DNA of 64,000 nt from KBS-83 sp051025295 (lineage in GTDB: Bacteria > Acidobacteriota > Terriglobia > Terriglobales > Acidobacteriaceae): assembly GCA_051025295.1 (NCBI GenBank), contig JBMGJV010000019.1; one strand, given 5' to 3'. The notes below the pieces were generated by a model. It was not told the origin of the DNA, searched no databases, and saw only the letters and a program-made list of their open reading frames with translations. A program made the position numbers and the translations under genes. Of the stretch, positions 1-8,618 are shown piece by piece. How positions within the stretch are numbered: the stretch's first letter is position 1; each line of letters opens with the position of its first letter.

Positions 1-174
1 CATCCGGGACTCAACTAGCAACGCAGGCCCGCGCCATGGCTCAGGGTCATGGCATTCTGCATCCGAGATCGCCTCGACAGTATGAGCACTCGGACTTCTT
101 CGGCCCGAGATCACCATCCAACTGATCATCTACACTTCTTTTCCCACTGAAGCGTCATGCTAGCACACTTTTAC

Positions 175-192
175 TTGACGTCAAGGTATACT
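175..192 (+). promoter_or_regulatory. Palindrome plus -10-like element upstream of the SnoaL-like gene
   Basis: A perfect 10-bp palindrome TTGACGTCAA (175-184) is followed at once by TATACT (187-192), a good -10 hexamer about 30 bases before the ATG at 224. No convincing -35 lies 17 bases upstream of the -10. The palindrome would sit in the promoter spacer, a usual place for a repressor. Inference only. Confidence 0.3.
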
Positions 193-223
193 CGCGTCGA
201 GTGGCAGGGAGGAAAGAGCGACT

Positions 224-694
224 ATGAAGAGAAGCAATGAGGAGATAGTGAAAGAGCTTCTCGAAGGTGCGACGGACAAGTCTGTCGTCGACCGCCTGAT
301 GGCGGAGACTTCCGTGTACGTCTCGCTCACATTCGAGAATCCAGAACTCAACAAATTGATGCCCTGGGCCGGGACACACAAGGATGGAAGAGAGGGGGTC
401 CTTTACACCTTTCGAACACTGAACACGTTCTGGCACATCGACGATTTCACCATCAGAGATATCTTCAGCTCAGGTGAAAATGTGGCGGTGTTTGGCACCT
501 TTACTGTTCATTCCAAACGTCTGGACAAGATCTTTGTCTCTCCCTTTTCTGTTCATGCGAAAGTTAAAGACGGTCAGGTGTTCTACATGCAGTACCTGGA
601 AGATACCTTCGGCACCGGCTCCACCTTCCGAGCAAATGGCGTGTGGACGTTCGCCGGCGATCCAAGTGGTGCGGACGTACAGGTAGGCGATTAG
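224..694 (+). CDS. SnoaL-like / NTF2-like family protein
   Basis: A 156-residue soluble protein with the alpha+beta cone pattern of SnoaL/NTF2-like proteins: an N-terminal helix (about residues 6-28), a loop that sets a 'MPWAGTHKDGREG' segment over the pocket (about 46-58), then alternating strands (about 70-125) such as 'VAVFGTFTVHSK'. These folds host small-molecule isomerases, hydrolases or binding proteins; the substrate cannot be read. The ATG is well supported by the purine-rich GGGAGGAAAG about 6 bases upstream. No signal peptide. It stands alone with a palindrome-containing promoter region ahead, and its wobble positions are more A/T-rich than most of the window, which hints at acquisition. 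Confidence 0.7.
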   Translation: MKRSNEEIVKELLEGATDKSVVDRLMAETSVYVSLTFENPELNKLMPWAGTHKDGREGVLYTFRTLNTFWHIDDFTIRDIFSSGENVAVFGTFTVHSKRLDKIFVSPFSVHAKVKDGQVFYMQYLEDTFGTGSTFRANGVWTFAGDPSGADVQVGD

Positions 695-813
695 AGCACC
701 TGCTTAGCCACAAGGGCCGCGAGGGGAGGCTGTTCGATCTCCGCTGGAAGGCCACCACTGACCGCGCACGTCCTCAAGACCACACAGGCAGGTTGAGAGA
801 TACTCGAGACAGC

Positions 814-1899
814 ATGAGATCGTCTCTGTCTGCCTGCCTGTTCGCGCTGTCCTGCGCGCTTCCCTTGCTTCCCGCGGCCCGTTGCTTCTGTCAGGCATCC
901 CACCAGCATCGCGGTGAGGTCCAGGTAAGCGGCAACCAACTCCTGCGGGACGGTCAACCCTGGATCCCGCATGGCTTCTACCAGATCGCTTTCGAGGTAG
1001 CACCCGCAAACCTGGCACGCGCGGACCAAGCTTTCTGGGCGACAGCCTACAGCCACTACTCACCGGACGAGTATGCGGAGATGCGCAACGCCGGCGCCGA
1101 TTCCGTCCGGATCCAGATCGCCCAAGCAGCCGCAGATCCAGAGAGCCCAATCTACGACCGCTCTTTTCTGAGCAAAGCACTCAGTGCGATCCGTGCAGCA
1201 CGGGCTGCCGGCCTCACCGTCATGGTTTGTGTGCAGGACGAGTCACACGTTCCCGGAGAAAAGGCTATCGATCTTCCCGGCGATGGCACGCGCCGCGTCT
1301 GGAGAGAGATCGCTCCGCAGTTCGCAAATGATCGCGGCGTCATGTTCGAGTTGTTGAATGAGCCTCGTCCCCAACCCAACCCGCAGAATTGGAGAAACTG
1401 GAAGGCAGCGATGACCGACACCCTGCGCACGGTGCGCGAGACGGGCGCTCGCAACGTCGCCATTGCCGACGGTCTTGGTGTGGGGCAGGTGATCGACGGC
1501 GCACCCCTGCTGGACGACCCGCAGGTTGCTTACGCCTCTCACCCTTATGCGCTCCGGCAGTACGGCCAGACTCGTCAGGCATGGGACCAGAAGTTCGGAA
1601 ACTTCTCACGCAGGGCCCCGGTGATCATCACGGAGTGGCTGTCGGGCAGCTACTTCTGCAACGCAGACACACCTGAATCGACAGTGCAATTTCTGCAGTA
1701 CCTGCAAGAGCACCGAATCGGGCTCGAGATGGGAATATGGGACTGGGCTCCCCGGGGCTTTGGCAGCGTTCGTCAAGGTTTTCCGAATGCGCGGTTCTCA
1801 AGCTACCGCGGCCTCTCATGCCACGAGCCGTTCTTCGGGTCCGGAGCCGTGATCGAAAAGTGGTACACCACCGGCATTCCGGCAAAACAGCCCGAATGA
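814..1899 (+). CDS. Secreted glycoside hydrolase family 5-like (cellulase/mannanase-type)
   Basis: A 361-residue protein with a signal peptide (residues 1 to about 25, hydrophobic core ACLFALSCALPLLPAA) and a (beta/alpha)8 hydrolase domain. The GH5 hallmarks are visible: the acid/base in FELLNEP (E183), a His-Pro strand ASHPYAL (about 241-247) and the nucleophile in VIITEWLSG (E274). The 'GVNxxRI'-type strand is represented by AGADSVRIQI. The specific polysaccharide cannot be inferred. I chose the ATG at 814 because it places the signal peptide at the N-terminus; the frame is open further upstream, but that translation is Arg-rich and overlaps the previous gene. The ribosome site is weak. It would supply oligosaccharides outside the cytoplasm. 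Confidence 0.8.
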   Translation: MRSSLSACLFALSCALPLLPAARCFCQASHQHRGEVQVSGNQLLRDGQPWIPHGFYQIAFEVAPANLARADQAFWATAYSHYSPDEYAEMRNAGADSVRIQIAQAAADPESPIYDRSFLSKALSAIRAARAAGLTVMVCVQDESHVPGEKAIDLPGDGTRRVWREIAPQFANDRGVMFELLNEPRPQPNPQNWRNWKAAMTDTLRTVRETGARNVAIADGLGVGQVIDGAPLLDDPQVAYASHPYALRQYGQTRQAWDQKFGNFSRRAPVIITEWLSGSYFCNADTPESTVQFLQYLQEHRIGLEMGIWDWAPRGFGSVRQGFPNARFSSYRGLSCHEPFFGSGAVIEKWYTTGIPAKQPE

Positions 1900-1969
1900 C
1901 ATCACGACGACGAGATTCGTAACGATCACATAATGCGATGAGCCGCAGCAGAAGGAAGGCGGAACCAGT

Positions 1970-3004
1970 ATGAAGTTGATCGCCATTGAAGAGCACTTCC
2001 TGACAGCTGAGATTCGTGCGGCTTGGGCATCATCCGCGATCGGACAAGAAGGCACCGCGGCTTTCGACCTGGGAGACATCGAGGAACGGCTCAATGACCT
2101 GGGACACGGGCGAATCTCCCTGATGGACGAAGGCGGTGTGGATGTCCAGGTGTTATCTGTGACCACTCCAGCCCTGCACAACCTTGAACCGGAACAGAGT
2201 GTGGCGCTGGCGCAAAGCACGAATGACCGGCTCGCTGCTGCCATATTGAAGCACCCGACACGATTCCAAGGCTTCGCGACATTGCCGACTGCGGCGCCGC
2301 AACAGGCGGCAAGCGAGTTGGAACGCAGCGTTCAAACCCTTGGATTGGTTGGAGCGATGCTCTGTGGCCGCACGCGGGATAAGAACTTAGACCATCCGGA
2401 GTTCCGGCCGATCTTCGAAGCTGCCGCAAGGCTCGGCGTTCCGATCTTTGTGCATCCCCAGATTCCACAACGCGCTGTCAGGGAGATCTACTACTCAGGA
2501 TTCGGAGATCCAATCGACACTGCATTTGCGACGTTTGGCTTGGGTTGGCACTATGAAGCTGGGATCCAATTCATCCGATTGATGCTGGCGGGCGTCTTTG
2601 ACATCTTCCCAGATCTACAGATGATTCTCGGTCACTGGGGTGAAGTCGTTCTCTTCTATCTCGAACGGCTGAGCTCACTCGCGCGTGTCGCAAGACTGCA
2701 AAGACCCGTAATGGACTATGTGCGGCAGAACTTGTACATCACGCCGAGCGGGATGTGGAGCCACCCTTATTTACTCCGAACGCTTGAGATCGTTGGTCCA
2801 GAGCGAATTCTCTTCTCTACCGACTATCCTTATCAGTACCGTCCGGGTAAGCCGGGGCGAACTTTCCTGGAAGAAACCACCCTTTCTCCCGAGCAGAAGC
2901 AGATGTTTGCTCATGGAAATTGGCAGCGGCTGATTGGAACGCGCGTCGTTCCCAGACACGCTGAGCATAGCTCAGAGTCTCTCCGTGACCTGCCAACGGA
3001 GTGA
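1970..3004 (+). CDS. Amidohydrolase-family decarboxylase (ACMSD / gamma-resorcylate decarboxylase-like)
   Basis: A 344-residue cytoplasmic TIM-barrel metal-dependent enzyme. It begins MKLIAIEEHF, where E7-x-H9 matches the E-x-H metal site of gamma-resorcylate and 5-carboxyvanillate decarboxylases instead of the usual H-x-H. Further ligands fall where the family predicts: H162 (IFVHPQ), H222 (ILGHWGE) and D285 (FSTDYPY). The family decarboxylates or hydrates aromatic and muconate acids without oxidation using Zn or Mn; the exact substrate is unknown. AAGGAAGG precedes the ATG. It stands alone between GH5 and the Oar receptor; no aromatic-pathway neighbours are visible, so its pathway cannot be read from context. 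Confidence 0.82.
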   Translation: MKLIAIEEHFLTAEIRAAWASSAIGQEGTAAFDLGDIEERLNDLGHGRISLMDEGGVDVQVLSVTTPALHNLEPEQSVALAQSTNDRLAAAILKHPTRFQGFATLPTAAPQQAASELERSVQTLGLVGAMLCGRTRDKNLDHPEFRPIFEAAARLGVPIFVHPQIPQRAVREIYYSGFGDPIDTAFATFGLGWHYEAGIQFIRLMLAGVFDIFPDLQMILGHWGEVVLFYLERLSSLARVARLQRPVMDYVRQNLYITPSGMWSHPYLLRTLEIVGPERILFSTDYPYQYRPGKPGRTFLEETTLSPEQKQMFAHGNWQRLIGTRVVPRHAEHSSESLRDLPTE

Positions 3005-3540
3005 CCAGCAGCCAGGACCGTGCGACTCCATGATTCCCGAACATCCTCTTGTGCTAGAGAGCAAGGCTGGTCTCCTCGACCCGTAGCCTCAGCATGGCGG
3101 TGATCCTGGGACGATCTTAGACGGCTAGGGAGCGCGCTTCTAGGCCCGGAGCGAAAGCCAACGAACGCCGGCAGAGGTTCGCATTCAATGGCTTCCAGAT
3201 GGAAGTGGCCAGGATTCAACGCAAACTTCACCGCGGAAGCGGGGGGCGCCATCCCAATTCCCTACAGGTCGAGAACGCGCAAACCTCGCCCTTCCCTCCC
3301 CCCTCTTTTTTCCTGGTCTGCAGAATTCGTCACTTTCTCTGACTCGGTTCACCCCGCCAGCAGCATCAAATTTGTCGCAGCCTCGTTTTTGGCGTGCGCA
3401 AATCGACCGGCAGTCTGCAGACAGCATGCGCCGGATCGGACTTACTGAACTTCCTACCGTGGCGCATTGCCGCGGTGGTAGTCTTTTCCGTTCAATGCAA
3501 GCGCTTTCAACGCTACTCTGCAGCCTTTTCAGGAGAGTCA
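3005..3540 (+). other. Intergenic stretch without a convincing gene
   Basis: 536 bases between the amidohydrolase and the first Oar receptor. Short open frames here have no family resemblance or good ribosome site. The only structured element noted is a LacI/cre-like palindrome at 3496-3509 close to the receptor start. It presumably holds the promoter and leader of the receptor gene. Confidence 0.5.
3496..3509. promoter_or_regulatory. LacI-family (cre-like) operator candidate
   Basis: TGCAAGCGCTTTCA is a near-perfect dyad around AAGCGCTT (the half-sites TGCAAGCG and TGAAAGCG match at 7 of 8 bases). It fits the general LacI/CcpA operator pattern TGNAANCGNTNNCA. It lies 32 bases before the ATG of the Oar receptor, so a sugar-responsive LacI-type repressor is plausible. 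No such regulator is encoded in this window. Confidence 0.4.
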
Positions 3541-6500
3541 ATGATGCCCCCCGCATACTCACCCCTGTCCCGGGCCACGTCTCGGACCCCGTCTTCCTTC
3601 CTCCACCGCATCGCACCCCTTTCCTGCGTTCTGCTGTTCCTGCTGCTCGCCGTTCCCGGTTTCGCCCAGTTCAGCGCGAGTGTCCAGGGCACGGTGACGG
3701 ATCCATCCTCCGCCGTGGTGCCAAATGCCACGGTTACGATCACGAATATTGAAACCAACCAGCAGGCGACCACCCAGACCGATCCCTCTGGCACCTATCA
3801 CTTCGAGAGCCTCGGCCCCGGCAGCTATCAGATTCAGGTGAACGCGGCCGGCTTCGGCCCGCAGAGCGTTCCGGTCACCCTCCAGACAGCCCAGCGCGCC
3901 GGCGTGAATGTCACGATGCGGGTCGGCGGGTCCAGCAGCCAGGTGCAGGTGAACGCCACACCGCCCGCGCTGAATCCGGAAGAGAATCGCGTGCAGACGA
4001 CGCTCGATACCGAGCAGGTGCGCACCCTGCCGTTGCAGAATCGTGGCACGCTCAACCTGGTGAATGCCGCACCCGGCGTTGGCGGCTACTCGCAGAATCT
4101 AGACAACTTCCAGAACGAGCAGACTCCGCAGGCTAATGCAAACGGCCACTTCTTCGGCAGTAATCTGTACGTCATCGACGGCATCGAGAGCGACAGCAAC
4201 ATCACCGGCGGCACCAACAACATCACGCCAAACCCGGACTCACTGCGCGAGATCTCGCTGCAGACCAACACATTCGCGGTGGATTACGCAGGGGGCGCCG
4301 GCGTTACCACCGAGCTCACCACCCGCTCCGGCGTCAACAAGTTCCACGGCACCGGTGAGATCAGCTACTACAACCAGGATCTGCAGGCGCGCTACTTCTT
4401 CACCGCGCCGAACAGTGCCATCCAGCCCTACCGCCGCTTCGAGTACGCCGCCACACTGGGCGGTCCCATCTATAAGGACAAGACGTTCTTCTTCGCCTCG
4501 GTGGAGAAGCTGGCGTCGTTGCAGCCGAATGGCACCAACTTCTTCGCCAATGAGGATCCAGCATTCGTCTCGCTTGCGCAGCAGCGCTTCCCGAACACCA
4601 CCGGCACACAGATCTTGACCAGGTTTCCCGCCGTCGGGATCAACTTCCAGAGCGTGAAGTACTACACCTCGCCTGATCTGGCGACGCAATGCTCCACGCC
4701 CACCGGCGCCTGCAATGTTCCGTTCATCGACAACGTCAACCAGACGACGGCGCCGTTCAACAACGGCCTGCAGTACAGCCTGCGACTGGATCAGAACTTT
4801 CGCGGCGGCCGCGACCGCATCTACGCCTACTACTTCAACATCAACCACCAGGTCCAGACGATCGACCCGCGTCCGGCCTTCAACAGCGTGACGGGCACCT
4901 TTAGTTCGCTGTACTCGATCAACTACACGCACGTGTTCTCGCCCAGCCTGCTGAACGAGGCTGCGTTCGGCTACAAGCGTGTATCCGGCGCGCGCAACGC
5001 TCCTGAACCTGCAGTGCCTGAGCTCGCGCTCAATAACAAATACGGTGTCGGCGCCAACGGCAACCCCGCCTTCGGCGGCGGCTTCGGCCCTGGCAACTTC
5101 GCCCAGCACCAGTACACGTGGCGCGATGTCGTCACCTTTGTGCGCGGGCGCCACGATATCCGCGCCGGCTTCCAGGCTTCGCATGGCAACGACTCCGCCG
5201 ACTTTGCCGGCAACTACGCGCGTCCCAGCTTCTCGTTCAACAACGGACTCGCCGATTTCGTGCAGGACAAGGTCTACCAGGAGAGCGGCGTCGCCTACGA
5301 TCCGCTGACCGGGCAGGTCAAGCCCTTCCAGTTCGGGGTCCAGGGCAACAACTTCGGCGCGTTCGTGCAAGACAACTGGAAGCTGAAGGCGAACCTCACG
5401 CTCCAGCTCGGTCTGCGCTGGGATGATTTTGGCAATCCGCAAGGTTTCAAATACCGCACCTACACGTTGATCTCGAACACGATCCCGGTGCTCTCGACCA
5501 AGCTACTCAGCCCCGGACAGATCGATGCGCAGTTCGCCAACGCCTCGATCCGCGTCAGCAAGAACGTGTTCAATGGCAGCCTCAACAACAACTGGTCGCC
5601 GCGCATCGGCTTCTCCTGGGCGCCCGGCACCTCCGGCCGCATGACGGTTCACGGAGGCGCCGGCCTGTACCGCGACCAGATCAGCCTGGGCCAGGTCGTG
5701 GACCAGCTCCGCGGCAACCCGCCAGGCTGGGTCACGCCCAATTTCGGAGTCAACACCGGCAACCCGACGCAGCCCATCTACAGCTTCGGCACCAGCAATG
5801 TTTACCCCTACGGTTACATTCTGCCGGCCTTCCAGTCCGGATCGCTCGATGCGCACGGCGGCATCGTCGGGTCGGCGAGCGCGGTGCAGGGCATCGATCC
5901 GAACATCACCACTCCTCCCACCTTGAACTACGCACTGGGCATCAGCCAGCAGCTCGGCCTGAACGCGATCGCTGGCATCACCTACACCGGGTCCTACTCG
6001 TGGGACCAGCTCTCCGGCACAGACTTCAATCGCAGCGCCGGCGATCTGATCCGCAACAACGGCAGCCCCAAGCGCCTGAACCCCAGCTTCGGCAGCCTGA
6101 TCTATGCGGGCAACTTCGACCAGGGCAACTACAACAGCGTCATCTTCTCGCTGCAGCAGCGCTATAAGACGGTGGACTACCAAGCCTCCTACACCTGGTC
6201 GCACGCACTGGATTACGGCACCTGCAGCACGCGGTACGTGTACAACAACGGCCTGGACTGCCCACCTGACCAGCATGGCCTGGGAACCAGCTACTACGGC
6301 AGCTCCTCCTTCGACCAGCCGAACACCTTCAAGCTCTCCGGCTCTTATCAGATCCCCTCACCGAACCAGCGGCTGCTCAAGATCGTGGCCGGCGGATGGC
6401 AGACGACGCATCTGTTCGTTGCGGAGTCAGGGACACCCTGGACTGCTGTAAATTACAACTCCTGGGGAGGCGGCGCCGACGATGGCGGTCTGCTGGTCGA

Positions 6501-6939
6501 CGGTCGCTTCACCAGCGTGACTGCCGGCGACTACAACGCCGACGGCAATGCTCAGGACTTTCCGAATGTGCAGCCAAACATCCGCCATAAGTTCACCCAC
6601 AGCGACTACAGCCGGAAGGGCGGTGTGTTCGGTCGCGACATCAACGGCGAGCCAATCGGCTTCAGTGCGCCACTGCCCGGGACCGAGGGCAATGAGCACC
6701 GCAATACCTTCCGGAATCCGGGCGTGTTCGAGTGGGACGCGAGCGTGCTCAAGAACAATCCACTACCGTGGTTCGGCGGGGAAAAGGCCAACCTTCAGTT
6801 GCGCGTGGACGGCTTCAACGTGATCAACCACACCAACTTCGGCACGGTGGATTACAACATCGGCTCCGGCACCTTCGGCCAGGCACTCTCCAGCCTGCAG
6901 CCGCGAATCATTCAGCTGGGCGCCCGGTTCGAGTTCTGA
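3541..6939 (+). CDS. Oar-like TonB-dependent receptor with carboxypeptidase-regulatory domain
   Basis: A 1,132-residue outer-membrane protein. Order: signal peptide (to about residue 42, ending GFAQ), a CarboxypepD_reg-like Ig domain (about 45-130: VQGTVTDPSSAVVPNATVTI, then GSYQIQV), a plug region containing VDGIESDSN, and a long beta-barrel of aromatic/Asn-rich strands ending LGARFEF. These SusC/Oar-type receptors import oligosaccharides or peptides with TonB energy and are expanded in Terriglobia. AGGAGAG lies just before the ATG at 3541; an upstream GTG in the same frame is less likely because the signal peptide would be buried. A cre-like dyad lies 32 bases ahead and a strong terminator follows, so it is probably monocistronic. 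Confidence 0.9.
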   Translation: MMPPAYSPLSRATSRTPSSFLHRIAPLSCVLLFLLLAVPGFAQFSASVQGTVTDPSSAVVPNATVTITNIETNQQATTQTDPSGTYHFESLGPGSYQIQVNAAGFGPQSVPVTLQTAQRAGVNVTMRVGGSSSQVQVNATPPALNPEENRVQTTLDTEQVRTLPLQNRGTLNLVNAAPGVGGYSQNLDNFQNEQTPQANANGHFFGSNLYVIDGIESDSNITGGTNNITPNPDSLREISLQTNTFAVDYAGGAGVTTELTTRSGVNKFHGTGEISYYNQDLQARYFFTAPNSAIQPYRRFEYAATLGGPIYKDKTFFFASVEKLASLQPNGTNFFANEDPAFVSLAQQRFPNTTGTQILTRFPAVGINFQSVKYYTSPDLATQCSTPTGACNVPFIDNVNQTTAPFNNGLQYSLRLDQNFRGGRDRIYAYYFNINHQVQTIDPRPAFNSVTGTFSSLYSINYTHVFSPSLLNEAAFGYKRVSGARNAPEPAVPELALNNKYGVGANGNPAFGGGFGPGNFAQHQYTWRDVVTFVRGRHDIRAGFQASHGNDSADFAGNYARPSFSFNNGLADFVQDKVYQESGVAYDPLTGQVKPFQFGVQGNNFGAFVQDNWKLKANLTLQLGLRWDDFGNPQGFKYRTYTLISNTIPVLSTKLLSPGQIDAQFANASIRVSKNVFNGSLNNNWSPRIGFSWAPGTSGRMTVHGGAGLYRDQISLGQVVDQLRGNPPGWVTPNFGVNTGNPTQPIYSFGTSNVYPYGYILPAFQSGSLDAHGGIVGSASAVQGIDPNITTPPTLNYALGISQQLGLNAIAGITYTGSYSWDQLSGTDFNRSAGDLIRNNGSPKRLNPSFGSLIYAGNFDQGNYNSVIFSLQQRYKTVDYQASYTWSHALDYGTCSTRYVYNNGLDCPPDQHGLGTSYYGSSSFDQPNTFKLSGSYQIPSPNQRLLKIVAGGWQTTHLFVAESGTPWTAVNYNSWGGGADDGGLLVDGRFTSVTAGDYNADGNAQDFPNVQPNIRHKFTHSDYSRKGGVFGRDINGEPIGFSAPLPGTEGNEHRNTFRNPGVFEWDASVLKNNPLPWFGGEKANLQLRVDGFNVINHTNFGTVDYNIGSGTFGQALSSLQPRIIQLGARFEF

Positions 6940-6983
6940 AGCACTGATTCAGAACTCTCTCCGAGTGACATCCGTACAAAAGC

Positions 6984-7015
6984 CGCGCCAGGTTCGCCTG
7001 GCGCGTGCTGTTTGT
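6984..7015 (+). terminator. Intrinsic terminator after the Oar receptor
   Basis: A perfect 8-bp stem GCGCCAGG / CCTGGCGC around a TTCG tetraloop (6985-7004), extended by a C-G pair to 6984/7005, then TGCTGTTTGT. It separates the receptor from the TPR gene and argues against a GTG start at 7005 for the latter. Confidence 0.75.
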
Positions 7016-7031
7016 AGACAATAGGCACAAC

Positions 7032-8618
7032 ATGCCGTCGCTCCTCCAGCCCCCGGCCGTGATATGCATCTCTCCCGAGGCGCACCGCCGACCGAGCACT
7101 CGCCCCGCATGGCAAGCGTTGATCTTCAGGCGTGTGCAGATGTGCGCGATCGCACTCGCGTTCGCCATGTTGGCACGCACCTCGTCTGGCCAGACACAAT
7201 CCCCAGGAACGCCCGAGCAGTTGCTCACCGAACATCAGTACGCGGCCGCGCTCAGCAGCGCCGAACGTGCCTTGGCTGCACATCCGGGCGACGCTCACTC
7301 CTCGATGGTGAAGAGCCTGGCGCTCGCTGGCCTCGGCAGAAATGCGCAGAGCCTGGCGAGCTTCGACCAGACCTTGCGGCTGACCCACGACAGCGTTCCG
7401 GTGCTTGAGGCCGCCTCCCAGGTCGCCTATCAGGCGCGCGATGCGCGAGCCGCGACGTATCTCAATCGCCTGCTTGCCCGCGACCCTGCCAACCAGGTGG
7501 CTCACGCTATGGCGGGCGTGCTCGCGTACGAGCGCCACGACTGCCCGGCGGCCAATGCTCACTTTGTTCACGCGGGCACCGCGCTGCGCGGCAACGTCGA
7601 GGCAGAGATGCAGGAGGGCGATTGCCTGCTCTCGACGGGGGACACCGGCCCGGCTGTCCTGCTGTTCGAGCGCCTCGCTGCGGAACACCCGGATCGTCCG
7701 GAGCTCGAGTACGACCGCGCGGTCGCTTACGTGCAAGCTGGTCGATGCCGCGATGCCGTTCCCGTCCTGCAGGCGCTCGATGCAGCGGGCCAAGGTATGC
7801 ATGGCGACACGGTGAACCTGCTCGGTGCGGCCTACAACTGCGACCACAAACTCGAGGATGCGATTGCGGCCTATCGGCGTGCAGCGCAGCAGAACCCCCA
7901 CGACGAACGCAACTACATCGACCTGGCCACGCTCAGCATGGAGCACGAGTCCCCTGCCGCTGCACTGGACATCCTGAATGCGGGCATCGCGCAGAATCCG
8001 GAGTCCGCAGCCTTGATCGCGCTGCGTGGCGCCGTTCGCGCCCAGACCGGAGCCAATGATGCCGCCACTGCAGACTTCGAAGCCGCCGATCGCCTGCAGC
8101 CCTCACGGCTCTACGGAGCGGTCGGGCTCGGCGTTCTGCTTCGCGACAGTAGCAAGTTGCAGCAGGCCGAGCACTTACTCCGGACGCGGCTGCGCTCGCA
8201 CCCGGCTGACCCCACGCTCCACTATCTGTTGGCGGACGTGCTGGTGCGCGAGGGCGCCTCTTCCGGCGAGGCACGCTTCAACGAGGCGCATCGGCTGCTG
8301 AAGCGCGCCATCACGCTCGATCCCACGCTGGCCGTTGCCTACGGTGAACTTGGCAAGCTGGACCTGAAGACCGGGCACACCGAGGAGGCGATCGCTGAGC
8401 TTGAAAGCGGCGTGCGCTACGACGCGAACGATCGCACATCGCTCAACCAATTGGTCGCTGCATATCGTCGCATAGGACGGACCGAAGACGCAGCACGCGT
8501 CGCCGCCCGCCTGGGCAGCGCCGTTGAACACGATCGCGCAGAGCAAACGGAGCGCAACCGCGTCCACCTGACCACTGCGCCACCACAAGCAGCCGGCTCG
8601 GCGACCGCACGAGACTAG
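7032..8618 (+). CDS. Secreted TPR-repeat protein
   Basis: About 528 residues. After a hydrophobic segment (MCAIALAFAMLARTSSGQ, about residues 37-54) come many tetratricopeptide helix pairs through the whole protein, e.g. 'SALAGLGRNAQSL', 'AYVQAGRCRDAVPVLQALD', 'AAYRRAAQQNPHDERNYIDL' and a C-terminal 'GKLDLKTGHTEEAIAELESG'. TPRs are protein-binding scaffolds. The stop touches the start of the ASPIC/UnbV gene without a gap; this TPR plus FG-GAP/UnbV pairing is widespread in Acidobacteria, so the two products probably act together in the envelope. Start uncertain: ATG 7032 is used, but ATG 7140 would put the signal segment at the very N-terminus. Confidence 0.78.
   Translation: MPSLLQPPAVICISPEAHRRPSTRPAWQALIFRRVQMCAIALAFAMLARTSSGQTQSPGTPEQLLTEHQYAAALSSAERALAAHPGDAHSSMVKSLALAGLGRNAQSLASFDQTLRLTHDSVPVLEAASQVAYQARDARAATYLNRLLARDPANQVAHAMAGVLAYERHDCPAANAHFVHAGTALRGNVEAEMQEGDCLLSTGDTGPAVLLFERLAAEHPDRPELEYDRAVAYVQAGRCRDAVPVLQALDAAGQGMHGDTVNLLGAAYNCDHKLEDAIAAYRRAAQQNPHDERNYIDLATLSMEHESPAAALDILNAGIAQNPESAALIALRGAVRAQTGANDAATADFEAADRLQPSRLYGAVGLGVLLRDSSKLQQAEHLLRTRLRSHPADPTLHYLLADVLVREGASSGEARFNEAHRLLKRAITLDPTLAVAYGELGKLDLKTGHTEEAIAELESGVRYDANDRTSLNQLVAAYRRIGRTEDAARVAARLGSAVEHDRAEQTERNRVHLTTAPPQAAGSATARD

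Noticed and set aside
3188..3448. 86-codon frame in the gap before the Oar receptor
   Set aside because: No ribosome site, mixed composition and no recognisable motif.
7005..7031. GTG at 7005 as the start of the TPR gene
   Set aside because: It lies in the 3' arm of the perfect terminator hairpin of the upstream gene and has no ribosome site.
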